Positions 22,721 through 34,814 are shown, numbered from the stretch's first letter. The stretch: 64,000 bases of DNA from Lamellibrachia satsuma (GCA_033239005.1 BSQZ01000034.1:5531001-5595000), one strand, 5' to 3'. Made by a program: numbers and translations. Notes: a model not told the origin generated them from the sequence alone.

Positions 22721-23296
22721 CTAACATCATTCCCACGTTTACAAAACCATCACGTATTACCCATTCATATGCAACCTTTATAGATAACATATATGTGAGA
22801 CACCAATTCACGTGTTCACCCTGGTGTACTCTACAGTGACATGTCTGACCATTTGCTTGTATTCTGTTTGATTGACAAGCAGAAACCTCACAAAAACAGG
22901 GAAACCTCTAATTTCCAGCCATTTGTCATATTACCTCAGCTCTCCATAACATAGATTGGACGTATTTGCACCAATTAGACGCAAATAACACGTTTAGAGA
23001 ATGTACGAAACAACTTTAAAATGCTATTGATTTATTCGCCCGTGAAAATACTGTAAACATTAAATCTAAATATGTAGTCCGGAATGAGTGGATGACCAAA
23101 TTTCAAATAAACTGTATTGGTAAATCGAGGGTACATCCTACTTATATTCGTTATGTTAACTACATAAATATTTATAATAAATTAAAACATACTGCCAAGA
23201 CAACTTACTATGCAAATCTACTTAACACGTTTCAGAATGACTCTAAGAAGACGTGGCAGTTGCTTGGAAAAGTGATAGGGAAACACAAGGACTAAT
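22150..23296 (+). pseudogene. Old LINE ORF2 relic (endonuclease and linker)
   Basis: Pieces in several frames resemble an APE-type endonuclease: YNVLHLNILGLTSKFDKLKN and LLCETFLS near 22200-22330, GGVSIYI near 22380, FTKPSRITHSYATFIDNIYV near 22740, and SDMSDHLLVFCLID near 22840. A linker (IYNKLKHTAKTTYYANLL) follows near 23170. Frameshifts, stops and a TA expansion break it. It differs from the CR1 copies in this window, so it is a separate family. The RT part is missing; an antisense CR1 fragment follows at 23352. Confidence 0.7.
22655..22714. repeat. (TA)n microsatellite inside the LINE relic
   Basis: Pure TA repeat lying within the decayed endonuclease region. Confidence 0.97.
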
Positions 23297-23351
23297 TCTG
23301 TATGCATAAGTGTTTTAAATATAACAATGACTTAACTCATCATCCTGATCA

Positions 23352-24456
23352 AATTTAACAAGATTTAACAAGATTTGCCATGCAAGCCAAAGGCCCAGAT
23401 GGCAAGTGGACAAGGAAGACATTTGCTTATCGAGAGTCCAACAATGTTCATCTACTTATAATCCGCCCTCCTGAGATATGTGTCAACCTTGTTTTTTAAA
23501 CATATTCACGCTGCTAGCAGTTGCACAATCTGTAGACAATTTGTTCCATTCATTTATTGTCCTCTGTGAGAACGAGTGCTTTCTGATGTTCAATCTACAT
23601 TGATCCTTTACTAATTTTACCTCATGTCCTCTAGTTCTGCTATCCTTCTTGAGTGAGAAAAACATATTTCTATCAATATTTTCATACCCATTCAATATCT
23701 TAAAAACTTCAATCTGATCTCCTCTTAATATCCTTGTCTCTAGAGTTGTTAACCCACATTCTTTCAGGCGTTCATAACTAAGGTCTCTAAGTTCTGGAAT
23801 TATTTTAGTTGCTCTCCTTTGTATGTATTCAAGCGTATCTATATCCTTCTTACGATATGGTCTCCATGCTTGTATACAGTATTCTAAATGAGGTCTAACT
23901 ATTGCTTTGTAAAGAGGTATAATTAACTTTTTCCCTTGTATGTTATGTTTCTTCTAATCAATCCAAGAATTTTATTGCTCTTTGAAGCTGCAATGCCACA
24001 CTGCTCTGAAACTTTCATATCAGTGTTTATTGTAACTCCTAAGTCCTTTTCTTTTACAGTAGTACCCAGAACAGTATCTCCCATTTTATAGTTTACTTTC
24101 AAGTTCCCATGTCCTGTATGTAGGCATTTACATTTCCCAAAATTTAACAGCATCTGCCATTTCTCAGACCATTTCACTAATCTATCTAGATCGTTTTGTA
24201 AATGCTGTTTATCACCATCAGTATTAACCTTTCGAAACAGTTTGTTTGTGTCATCCGCAAGTTTCAGTACGTTCGTTGTTATACTGTCGTCCAAGTCATT
24301 GATATATATATTAAGAATACTATAGGTCCCAATACTGATCCTTGAGGTACCCCACTCAAAACCGATTTCCAATTTGAAACTTCTCCATCTACTACAACTC
24401 GTTGTCTTCTGTCAGTCAGCCATTGTTCTATCCAGTCAGTTATGCTATCCCCGATA
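23352..24456 (-). mobile_element. 5'-truncated CR1-type LINE copy, antisense
   Basis: Reverse complement of about 48510-49614 of the fuller element, closely similar. It begins inside the RT domain (GTATCGGGGATAGC at its 5' end) and ends with the 3' hairpin (arms at 23399-23405 and 23375-23381) and the AAATCTTGTT tail. Frame breaks lie near 23920 (frame loss after YKGKS) and near 23690, and the catalytic FADD box is altered (KLADDTNKLF). It is a dead copy. Confidence 0.93.
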
Positions 24457-24991
24457 CATTCGGTCGCTTCTGTCAGACGTCCTTACAATCTCTTAACACA
24501 TGTCCACTCAATAGTAGCAACACGTTGGTAAGGCCATGTTGCACTCCGAGCGGTCAAACTGCCGGATCAGATGGTCGGTGAGAAACGGCCTCGGTGATGT
24601 GGTAATATGTGTAGCCTTATTAATATTTAGTTGCCGTTGTTTCTGAGGCTCCTCAATAAATAACTGGATTAACCCTGCTCTGCTGTTCGATGGGGTTGGT
24701 AGAGAGCAACTAGATATAAAGGTACGTTCTGATATAGAGCGGTAAATGTCCTTGGGATTGATCGAAGCACTTTACACTTCACACCCTGGCAGACCTATTC
24801 ATTCCAATACCATATAGACGTCTCTGGGACGCATTCAGCCACGTTGCAATTACTGCGCGAAGACTATTCGTTCACATATCCACATATGTCTGTAGGTCAG
24901 GCACTCATTTATAAAGCCGAGCTCAACGGCCCTCTGTCCCGCTGTTCGACTCATAATTATCCATGTCGGCACAGCTCCTGCCTTCTCCGCC
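24457..24991. other. Unannotated DNA
   Basis: No open frame or repeat is recognised between the LINE fragment and the 3' end of the Patched-like pseudogene. Confidence 0.45.
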
Positions 24992-26245
24992 TTACATAAC
25001 AGTGGCGATTTCGGGTTCTGCGACGGAAGACACAGTTATGTGCTGCCTCGTAGATTTTGGACCCATGAATGACAACAGAGCTGGGATGAAGACCAGTCCA
25101 TAGAAGGCGCCTAAGAAGATCACCAGGAACATCGTCTTGAAGAATGCACGGAATATATAGGACGCAGAGAAACCCAGAGCCACCACCCCAAGGATCGTCG
25201 ACAGCGCCCCTGCGCAATGGGGTAGCCAAGGGCATGGAGGGCATTGCGCATGCGCTCGTTGCCAGTGTCGCCCCCTGCCGACACGAACGCGTATGTAATG
25301 TGCGCCGAGAAGTCAACGCAGAAGCCGATGCACATGATGATATTGATCATGGAGATTGTGTCGATGTTGACGCCCCACCACGTCATGTAACATATGACCC
25401 CGGTACAGATGGACACTATGCTGAAAGTCACCCACAAGCTACATATCGGATGTGGAATGAGCCACAGCGATACAACAAACATGGCTGCCGTTGCGATTAA
25501 CATGTTCTGTCGCATGTTCGGCCAAACAGCGATGTATTGGTCGTAGTATATGAAAGCCGGGTGAAACACCGTCACGTCGAGGCTCGGGTGATCATCCGCG
25601 ATTTCTCGAGCTTTCAACATCATACGGCTTTCTCATATGGATGTATCGGTGTTTTTCGAAAACACGACAGATCGAGAGTATTTGACTTTTCCGGAGTCAA
25701 GCTTAATGTCAAGTTTATATATGTTGTAGCTTTGCAGAAACCCGGCCAACACGGAAGAGAAATTCGCAGCGACAACGACATCGTTTCCAACGAATGAGGA
25801 GAAATCGCGAGTCCACGCATCCGTGAGATCTTTGCCTTGGAAGTATTCGGATGATTCGAATTTTTTATGAACGTGTCAATTTTGAGTCGTTCGCCGTCTT
25901 GCCACAGCTCGAATTCGGCACCAACAATGATGTTGACGGCCGGACCGTACTCTCGAAAGTACTTGATATCGTACTTGTAGTAGTCGGCAACATAGGACCC
26001 ATCGCCTGCCAGTTTGTCCAGGGTGATACCCTCTCTGGCACGTACACAACCCCATATAGCGAAGGCTAGGTACACTAGATAGAGGACAAAGAGCAGTATC
26101 TTGAAGGGACGGATCGAGAGTAAACCACCCCAATAGTCACGGAAGAAGGTTATTGCCCACACTTCGCCCTTGTTGGTGTCTACTTCTGCCTACTCTTCCG
26201 TGTAGCCTCCGGTACAAAACATATGGAAGAGGGCGTTGCGATCGC
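24992..26245 (-). pseudogene. Patched-domain (PTCHD3-like) gene, C-terminal half, broken
   Basis: On the minus strand an acceptor (CTGTTACAG) is followed at 26245 by an exon homologous to 34815-36010. It encodes TFFRDYWGGLL, a membrane segment (ILLFVLYLVYLAFAIWGC), a lumenal loop and the last membrane segments with GFCVDFSAH, the Patched/RND-type GxxxD motif. Patched-like proteins of this class are 12-pass transporters related to sterol carriers. The copy is disabled: an in-frame TAG near 26192, a one-base loss in an A run near 25862, a TGA near 25626 and a one-base loss near 25215. The C-terminus ends at a TAA near 24992. Confidence 0.85.
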
Positions 26246-26500
26246 CTGTAACAGAGTGACATTAAACGATCATAAATCAAAACGTATAGGAATAAGGGCC
26301 TACACATACATTAGTTATGTGTCATTCTGGCAGAATAAAGAAATTTAAATCCCACAATCCTCGTATAGGTCATCATTACAACGGAAGGGACGTGACGTCA
26401 CACTACTTGCTATACAATGAAGTTTTGCTTATAAGCTGGACGCAGGGATATACTAACATATGGATGCGTTATGATGTGGGGTAAACGAAGAAGAAGTCAA

Positions 26501-27218
26501 CTAATAGCTCGGCAAACGTAAGATATGGCTATAAGAGTTTGCAACGAGTGTAGACAGGAATTTGTCTTGCCACGCTTCTACGGCTTGGCTGTGTTCTGCG
26601 TCGGAACGTAAGTAGTACGTCAACTGCCAAGCTGTTGCCTCAGTGTCGCCGCCTGCAGTTTTGCTCACCCCGCCAATGGCGGTGCCGAGGAATATCGGAA
26701 CATTACTTCCGAGGTTAATCGTATGAACAGGATACGACAAAGTCGATGTCCCCGTGCAAAAAAAGCGGCGAGTCTTTCTGGGAACAATCGGCACTGAGGT
26801 CACTGTAGTTGTACGTCTTCCCAGACGCATAGACTGCGATGTTCCGAACGTCTGAGTCAAGTTGTTTCACGGCACGAAACACATCCTCTGTCAGAACGTT
26901 TTCGCCTGTGGTCGTTGTAGTCACGATTACCTTACTGAATTCCCCCATCGTCGACGTTCGGGTGGGACTGAAACTTGAACCGTCATCTTCCGGGAACAGC
27001 TGTTGAACGGTGTATCTTTCATCCTTTGACCTGGCTTTCTCGGGAGTGAACAAAGTATCAACGTCGTATTCTGCGAGGGAGTTGTAGAATCCCGATGCTA
27101 GCGCCCCGGTGAGCAGCAGCGGAATAAACAGGAACCAGAGTGGATGACGAGCGATGAAGCAACCATAGGCGTAAAAGCCCCTGCTTAGCGGTTTCTCGAT
27201 ACAATCAAACTGAATCAT
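26501..27218 (-). pseudogene. Patched-domain (PTCHD3-like) gene, N-terminal exon, frameshifted
   Basis: The ATG at 27218 starts MIQFDCIEKPLSRGFYAYGC, followed by one membrane segment (HPLWFLFIPLLLTGALASGF) and the start of the first extracellular domain (VDTLFTPEKARSKDERYTV). The frame breaks near 26735: the conserved continuation (SYPVHTINLGSNVPIFLG, then TAWQLTYYL) sits in another frame, which ends near 26501. The next recognisable exon begins only about 256 bp further on and encodes the second half of the protein. The sterol-sensing-type membrane block that should lie between is therefore absent. Confidence 0.8.
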
Positions 27219-27974
27219 TTCTTCTCTTTATCTCTTAGCGTGTGCAAATCTCTGAATCATAGACGTTTGCCTGTCTGAAACACGCAGGACGCAGAACGAA
27301 TTGTAAACGTAAATTATGAACGATATGAACTCGACCGAATCAGTCACTGCGTGTTGCTAAACTCATAGAACGGAATCGAATGAAGCAGTAGAGACATCAT
27401 AAATCAACTAGACTTCGATTAGCTGCTACGTGTTCCATCTCTGTCCCAACGGTTGTAAGTCAGAATCCTTACCTATGACCCTCGATGTCCTAAGTTATTT
27501 ATTTATGTTTGTTTTCATCGACTGTTGCCAAAATAAAGGATTCCCCATACACCAGGTAGAAAACGTTTGGTATTCTCCTTTCCACGCTGTCAGTTTGGTG
27601 GCTTGGCAGGGAACGCAATGTGGGTGCCAGTAGTTGGATGATTATAGGTAACGTATTACGGCTCCGGAGATTTTCACAAAGCGGAAACTTCTTCCTATGC
27701 TGCAGTACCCTACCCCTGTTCCTACATTACATTGGTGGAGATCACGGTTTACGTAAGGTCGCTTGGCGCCTCAAATGCGCCCAACCGGGACGATTCTCCG
27801 CCCTGCCCACCTATATGTTAAAGATAGATACAACCGCTCTGTTGAGTACACGACAGGTTATACATTTGTCCCATGAGTAGGACCTCATATTTCCCTGGTA
27901 TTGACACCTAGTAGAAGGAAAAAAGGCAACGTGGTATGAACGACATTTTTCAGGTTTCTAAACGGCATTAGGTA
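27219..27974. other. Upstream flank of the Patched-like pseudogene
   Basis: No TATA-type promoter, repeat or gene is recognised. The short plus-strand frames at 27430-27880 match nothing I know. Confidence 0.4.
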
Positions 27975-28065
27975 GACAAAATCACAGTTCATTCCGATTG
28001 ACAGTCCGACGCTTTACCGCCGAGCCACTACGTGAGACAGATACACGAGACATGCACACGAAGGC
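27975..28065 (-). mobile_element. Possible tRNA-derived SINE head
   Basis: The minus strand reads GTGGCTCGGCGGTAAAGCGT then CGGACTGTCAATCGG, an A-box-like region and an anticodon-arm-like region as in tRNA-derived SINEs. The B box is poorly preserved and no tail could be defined. Confidence 0.35.
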
Positions 28066-28499
28066 ACGTGTGTACACGCGCGCACGCGGCCAGCGTAGGT
28101 CGGAATGACATTTGACCTCATAGACTACAGGCGGCGATTCTTCGACTCCTGCTGTCCACGACTCGTGGGCTCCACGAATTAGGAGGGCGATTCTCATTAT
28201 TTACGAGCTCATTTGTTGCTAGAATATGCCTCTCCCGTCACCGACTAAACACAGATGGCCGTGATCTGGATTAGTTAAACGTATTAATTAGTCCGGATCA
28301 TCTGCGCGTGACTACATGTGTACATAACTATAAAAAGTATACCCTTACTTACTGGACGAAATGCAAATACTACATTTTGAGGAAATACAAAATTGCATGC
28401 TCTGTTGTAGCAACACATTTGTACTTATATGTACAATAGTGTTGTTTAAAAAAACACCTTTTACGTTATTGTAATGATACTTAACAATTCGTTATTCCT

Positions 28500-28765
28500 A
28501 CGACTGTTGTTCGTGACAATCATTATCCTGTCGATCCAGTTATAAGTTTTATTATCAGAAAGCTAAGTTTTCCTGTATTATGTTAGTATTGATCTATTAA
28601 GTGTTCGTACTATTGCTGTTCGTAACACTCAGAGCTCTGTCGATCAAAGTGTTATTATCAGGAACCAACATTTGAATTTATTATAATTTATTATTAGTAT
28701 CTACCTATTCGGTGTTCTTGCAACTGCTGTTCGTAACAATAACTGCTCTGTCGATTCAGTTAAAG
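28500..28765. repeat. Diverged repeat of about 110 bp, three units
   Basis: The words TGCTGTTCGTAACAAT and GCTCTGTCGATTCAGT recur near 28507, 28614 and 28724 with similar AT-rich filling. Confidence 0.75.
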
Positions 28766-29087
28766 CGAGGACTCCCACAGTGATTAGTAATAACCGGACG
28801 AGGTCGGGCAATCCACGTCCTGTTCAGTCGCTTCACATGACTACAAAGAGACAATACCAACACCTATAATCGAAGCGAGCGGACGTTTCTGCGGTCAGTA
28901 CAATCACTCACCCGTGTGCTTAGACGAAGTGACCGGTGGCATTGTCCGATATTCTACTGTTCTGGTCATGTGTTGTTTAGTAACAGTCCAAACAGTTTGA
29001 TACCACCATTTTCGTCGACTCCAGGTAGTTCCAACTCATAATTAGTTATGATATCAACATTGCTGGACATTGTTGTGTAATATGCGC

Positions 29088-29111
29088 GCGTGCGTGTGCG
29101 TGTACTTGTGC

Positions 29112-29197
<86 letters not shown>

Positions 29198-29216
29198 GCG
29201 CATGTGCGTGTGAGAG
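29088..29216. repeat. (TG)n joined to (CGTG)n microsatellite
   Basis: Alternating purine-pyrimidine tract: TG dinucleotides pass into CGTG tetranucleotides. Open frames here are artefacts of the repeat. Confidence 0.97.
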
Positions 29217-29661
29217 ATTCTTTAATTGAATATATGACGTCACAGAAATGTACTGCTGTTGATATGTTATGTGACGAGGAAATAAATCGGGTTTGATTTG
29301 AATTATTATTTGAAATATGGGACAAAGTTACCACGTATAAGGTATTTTATTCCGCATTACATTTCTTATGCTGTATGCTAAGAAGGTCGGTAATACGAAG
29401 GCTATTTACGGTCACAGACCACGAGTGCTCCACGCCTGAGAGGAACCCAACATCGCTGCCTGACAACGCAGCAAGAGTCAACATTTATACAATGCGTCGT
29501 AGAATATCTATGAGTTCAGTGATTATAATAATAATAAATAACGTTTTTGACAGCAACTAATGCCGCGCCGTATGGTTTTATAGGTAGATACCATTGGCTC
29601 TGTGCGCAAAGGACGGTGTTTCTCCCCGCAATCGCATTTTGTTGGTTGCGTCTTGACGATG

Positions 29662-29777
29662 TAGCGTCACTATCTCATGGTTGTCTTCGCTCGGCCGAGA
29701 CTAGCGTCACTATCTCATGTTTGTCTTCGCTCGGCCGAGACTAGCGTCACTATCTCATGGTTGTCTTCGCTCGGCCT
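29662..29777. repeat. 40-bp tandem repeat, three units
   Basis: TAGCGTCACTATCTCATGGT starts at 29662, 29702 and 29742. Each unit continues with TGTCTTCGCTCGGCC. Confidence 0.93.
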
Positions 29778-31850
29778 ACCCTACTGCGCAAATCGGTTAA
29801 GAGATGACTAGCAGAATCATGGTTGGCCAGATCATGCTGGTCGTAATCCTATTTTGTCGACTCTCGATACTACTTGCAGTTGTCTGTTCCATATATCCAT
29901 TCTAGTGTTGCTAGGCGGTGACTTCAGTGGTATTGTGGAGTTCAAGAAGGGTTTCCGCGACTTCAGTTAGCTAGCTAGGTACACGATTGTGTAGTTAATG
30001 TTTCGTGTCTGCCACCTCTCGTGATCTTTTCATGCGACTGGCACCGGTCCATCTTACGCAAAACCTGCGCAACTCATGAATAATAAACGTAGACTGGTAA
30101 ACAAATGTCTCCACTTTATTGTGTCCGTTGAACATCAAATGCCTCCACTTTGTTGTGTCCGTTGAACACCACACGACGGGGATTTCAATATCCGGGACGA
30201 AGATTTGTTTAGCTATCTCAAAATTACGGAGATTCCGTGCGAATGACGGAGAATTGACATGTATGCAAATGTAAAGCTATCCCGTCCGGCATAGATTAAC
30301 TTAAATTCTAATAAGAATTATTCAAACCTGAAACATGAAAGATTAATAATAATAAAACATTTTGACTGGATCTGGTTCAGTCAAAACTCATAACTACTTA
30401 TTGAGCTCACTTATGACACGTTGGAAATGCAAAAATAAAGATATATAATATATACCGATACGTTGAACGCCTATCGCGAAACGTATTGCGCAGAAAAAAA
30501 TAAATAATGGTCAGCGTGTAACGATTGAACAATATTTTACAAAAAAAGGTAATATGACTTACTAATATTTAGCAATATTGCTCACCAGAATAATGTACAA
30601 AAGGAACCAATCAAACTTATCGGCAGAACGCAACTTCCGATACCCAGTCAAAACACTTTAATGCAAACTCTACTAATGTTACATATTATAGTTTTTATTA
30701 AATAAGTAGAACACTTGAATAGGACGGCGACAAATCGGCAAACTTGCAAACATCTGTAGTACTTTGTCCGACTTTCTAGCTGATGTGACTTTGGGATCCT
30801 TGGTATCAGTGTCTTGCCAATCAAATGTTTGAGGATGGAAAATACTGAACTTTTATCCCAACTCTAGTTTTCCTTTCTCTGTCGTCTGTTTTTCTTCTCT
30901 GGGACGTTATCTGTGATCAACAGGCTGCATCACGTCATATACGTTTTGTTTCTGCAGCTTCTCCATCGCAACACCACTCATTGGAACAACACATGTTATG
31001 AATTCAGTTGATCATTTATTCCATGCGCACACAACTCTGATTATTTGACTCAATAGGAGTTTTGGCCAATATCTTACACAACACATGACAAGAAGCTATC
31101 CTCTCAGCCATTCTTTTGTTGACATGTTGAACATTCCTACATGCGCAGTAGCATAAATAGTAGATCTGGAACAGGACAATGGAACAATTAAGACTTACGA
31201 AACGTTGCTAAGTTACGTGGACACGTGAATGTTTGTCTGTAGTAAATTATAAGTTCAGTTATAGCTGCCGATAGACTACGTGGTTGGCATCGTTAAGGTA
31301 TGTGGGCTGAGAGGCTCCATGTATGGGAAGGCAGTCTTAGTTGAGCCATTTTTTTATTCTTTTTTATATTTAGGGCACAATCATATTCCTATTTCAAACT
31401 TGTTTTTACTCGCATAAACTATGGTTATTGGTAGATCAATTTATACCAGGATAATGTGTCTAGTATACATAGATAATTATAATAGGTAGTTGATGCAAAT
31501 AGGGTTGGTAAGCTGGCAAAACTAACACTGGGTCTGAGGTAAATTGAGCCACAATGTAACGTAAGTTGGTAAGTGCTTTATTTGTATAATTGACGTACTC
31601 AATGTACTAAAATTCCATAACAACTCAGCCAACACGTCTACCAGTGGGTACAACACGTCTATTACAAGTATACACGCTTAATTAATACGTTGGCACTGTG
31701 AATTAATATAGACTTATACTTCAATCACAACCAATGTAGTTAACTGCTAATGTGTTGCCTTGTAATTATCCGATGTGTCAATTTGTTTAGAAAAATGTAT
31801 TCCTTGATGTATGTTGAATTAAAGAACTCTCGTCTTCGTTCTTTAACCGC
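29778..31850. other. Unannotated AT-rich DNA
   Basis: No gene recognised. A short duplication (CTCCACTTTATTGTGTCCGT near 30108 and 30146) is present. Words such as AGTTGAGCCA near 31340 and AACTAACACTGG near 31525 resemble the 31-bp minisatellite that follows, so degenerate relatives of it may extend to the left. Confidence 0.45.
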
Positions 31851-31852
31851 TG

Positions 31853-33283
31853 CTCAACTAACTCTCCCTTGGCACTTCGTTGGCTCAACTAACTCTCCCT
31901 TGGCACTTCGTTGGCTCAACTAACCTTCCCTTGGCATTTCGTTGGCTCAACTAACTCTCCCTTGGCACTTCGTTGGCGCAACTAACTCTCCCTTGGCACT
32001 TCGTTGGCTCAACTAACTCTCCCTTGGCACTTCGTTGGCTCAACTAACTCTCCCTTGGCACTTCGTTGGCTCAACTAACCTTCCCTTGGCACTTCGTTGG
32101 CTCAACTAACCTTCCCTTGGCACTTCGTTGGCTCAACTAACTCTCCCTTGGCACTTCATTGGCTCAACTAACCTTCCCTTGGCACTTCGTTGGCTCAACC
32201 AACCTTCCCTTGGCACTTCGTTGGCTCAACCAACCTTCCCTTGGCACTTCGTTGGCTCAACTAACTCTCCCTTGGCACTTTGTTGGCTCAACTAGCTCTC
32301 CCTTGGCACTTCGTTGGCTCAGCTAACCTTCCTTGGCACTTCGTTGGCTCAGCTAACCTTCCTTGGCACTTCGTTGGCTCAACTAACCTTCCCTTGGCAC
32401 TTCGTTGGCTCAACTAACTCTCCCTTGGCACTTCGTTGGCTCAACTAACTCTCCCTTGGCACTCCGTTGGCCCAACTAACCTTCCCTTGGCACTTCGTTG
32501 GCTCAACTAACCTTCCCTTGCCACTTCGTTGGCTCAACTAACCTTCCCTTGGCATTTCGTTGGCTCACCTAACTCTCCTTTGGCACTTCGTTGGCTCAGC
32601 TAACCTTCCTTGGCACTTCGTTGGCTCAACTAACCTTCCCTTGGCACTTCGTTGGCTCAACTAACTCTCCCTTGGCACTTCGTTGGCTCAACTAACTCTC
32701 CCTTGGCACTTCGTTGGCCCAACTAACCTTCCCTTGGCACTTCGTTGGCTCAACTAACCTTCCCTTGGCACTTCGTTGGCTCAGCTAACCTTCCCTTGGC
32801 ACTTCGTTGGCTCAACTAACTCTCCCTTGGCACTTCGTTGGCTCAGCTAACCTTCCCTTGGCACTTCGTTGGCTCAACTAACCTTCCCTTGGCACTTCGT
32901 TGGCTCAACTAACTCTCCCTTGGCACTTCGTTTGCTCAACTAACTCTCCCTTGGCACTTCGTTGGCTCAACTAACCTTCCCTTGGCACTTCGTTGGCTCA
33001 GCTAACCTTCCCTTGGCACTTCGTTGGCTCAACTAACTCTCCCTTGGCACTTCGTTGGCCCAACTAACCTTCCCTTGGCACTTCGTTGGCTCAACTAACC
33101 TTCCCTTGGCACTTCGTTGGCTCAGCTAACCTTCCCTTGGCACTTCGTTGGCTCAACTAACTCTCCCTTGGCACTTCGTTGGCCCAACTAACCTTCCCTT
33201 GGCACTTCGTTGGCTCAACTAACCTTCCCTTGGCACTTCGTTGGCTCAGCTAACTCTCCCTTGGCACTTCGTTGGCTCAACTA
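31853..33283. repeat. 31-bp minisatellite, about 46 units
   Basis: Contiguous units CTCAACTAACTCTCCCTTGG followed by CACTTCGTTGG, with a second common type in which CTCTCCC is CCTTCCC. Some units are 30 bp. The variants GGCCCAAC and CTCAGC recur in a fixed order, giving a four-unit (124-bp) higher-order repeat near the 3' end. The unit length is not a multiple of three and no frame runs through it. There are no unique spacers, so it is not a CRISPR-like array. Confidence 0.97.
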
Positions 33284-33578
33284 GCGCCGTCTCGACAATT
33301 AAGTTGTTTTAATAGCTTCACATTAATGCGCGAAGTGATTGTAAATGATCGTCTTCCCTGAGAATAGTTTTACCAAAACTTTCGTATAACATCAAAAAAC
33401 ATACTTTTAGCTCACATTTTCTGACCGTTGTGACAAATGGCACTTATTGTACGAAAATCTTGTTCTAATAACATGTTCAATCACTGTGTGATACAATGTA
33501 ACTGTCGCTGCTGTACTTTCCTCGGAAACATGGGTGGCCCAACTAACCCAGTGGCTCAACTAACACTGCCTTCCCTTA

Positions 33579-34319
33579 CAGTCGAACCTCGCTTAACGGT
33601 TACCTCAGTAGCCCAGCCACCTCGTCATTATGGTCACCCGGGGACAAATTGTTTCCATAAAAGTAAAATATATTACATTAGTCCCGTTAATGCAGTCTAG
33701 TGTACCGTGTCATCTCTTCCAAATTGTTTGCTGAAAACGTTTTATTTTTTGCACGAGTTTTATCTATTGCATCTCAATAAATAGAACTTGGGTGGCCATT
33801 TTACTTTTCGTTTTTACAGTTTTTTATGGGGTCTCAAACACACCTACAAAAAGTGCTTGTATTATCGCCCGAAATCACATTCGAAATTTTTTTACAAATG
33901 ATTATATAAAAATAATTATTTATTAAAATATTCTTTAAAAAATCGGTTACATTGTACTACTAAGTACCCACATAACATTTAGTCAATATCTTGAATATCT
34001 TAGAATTAATTTAAATGAATGTGAAATTGTACTCCGATATATCCGATTGTGTTCACGCATGTGATAAATATGCGGCATATTTGTATGTCGAACTTACATT
34101 CAAGCAATACACGTGGAATATAAATAATTGCATGTTGATGCTGTTTATTTTTGACTATTTCATCATATTCATTATTTAATCAGTTCAAGGAGTGGAAAAA
34201 CTAATTCGCTTAAGTGGAAATATTGAAGGTATTCCAGACCAAATACTAATACGCTCACCTAGATAATCTTGTCACTTTGGCCAAGTCTTGAGGGTGATCT
34301 TAATAGTGAGGTTCCACTT
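33579..34319. mobile_element. pogo/Tigger-like non-autonomous DNA transposon (MITE)
   Basis: The left end CAGTCGAACCTCGCTTAA at 33579 and the right end, read inward on the other strand as AAGTGGAACCTCACTATTAA from 34319, form imperfect inverted ends. Each is flanked by TA (33577-33578 and 34320-34321), the target duplication of the Tc1/mariner superfamily. The interior is AT-rich and encodes no transposase. A second left end of the same family lies at about 44550. Confidence 0.6.
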
Positions 34320-34332
34320 TACTTATCTCGCG

Positions 34333-34500
34333 CGGCACACGGTGGTTAGAGCATCATCGATCGACTGTCAATCAAGAGGACTGGAGTTTGAATCAGTCCT
34401 ACTGTTGTTTCGAAGCTTGGCCAATTTCGTAGGTGCACTGCGTGTACACTTGGGCGAGGGTTTTTGGTGCGATTTCGTGCGATTGGTATTTTATGCTGAC
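34333..34500 (+). mobile_element. tRNA-derived SINE
   Basis: A tRNA-like head shows an A box (GGTGGTTAGAGCATC) and a B box (GGAGTTTGAATCAGTCC). Downstream, TGTTTCGAAGCTTGGCCAAT and TTCGTAGG match the body of the SINEs at 41840-42157 and 63690-63900. It sits directly beside the MITE right end. The 3' end is not sharply defined. Confidence 0.6.
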
Positions 34501-34509
34501 ACACAGTGA

Positions 34510-34814
34510 ATGATTTGTATGTATACCTTTATTATTTGATTTATTATCGAGTATGTTTATTATTTTTCAGGAGATTTGTATGTATACCTTTATTATTTGA
34601 TTTATTATCGAGTATGTTTATTATTTTTCAGGAGATTTGTATGTATACCTTTATTATTTGATTTATTATGGAGTATGTTTATTATTTTTCAGGAGATTTG
34701 TATGTATACCTTTATTATTTGATTTATTATCGAGTATGTTTATTATTTTTCAGGAGATTTGTATGTATACCTTTATTATTTGATTTATTATCGAGTATAT
34801 TTATTATTTTTCAG
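34510..34814 (+). repeat. 61-bp tandem repeat carrying a splice acceptor in every unit
   Basis: Five nearly identical 61-bp units each end in TTTATTATTTTTCAG; the CAG ends at 34570, 34631, 34692, 34753 and 34814. The last unit abuts the exon of the Patched-like copy. The units therefore multiply the pyrimidine tract and AG of the acceptor (with a possible upstream branch region) five times in tandem. Confidence 0.9.

Noticed and set aside
25144..25500. Plus-strand frame opposite the Patched-like exon
   Set aside because: Antisense shadow; the same applies to 35515-35914 on the minus strand.
31853..33283. CRISPR-like array
   Set aside because: The 31-bp units are contiguous with no spacers, and the genome is animal.
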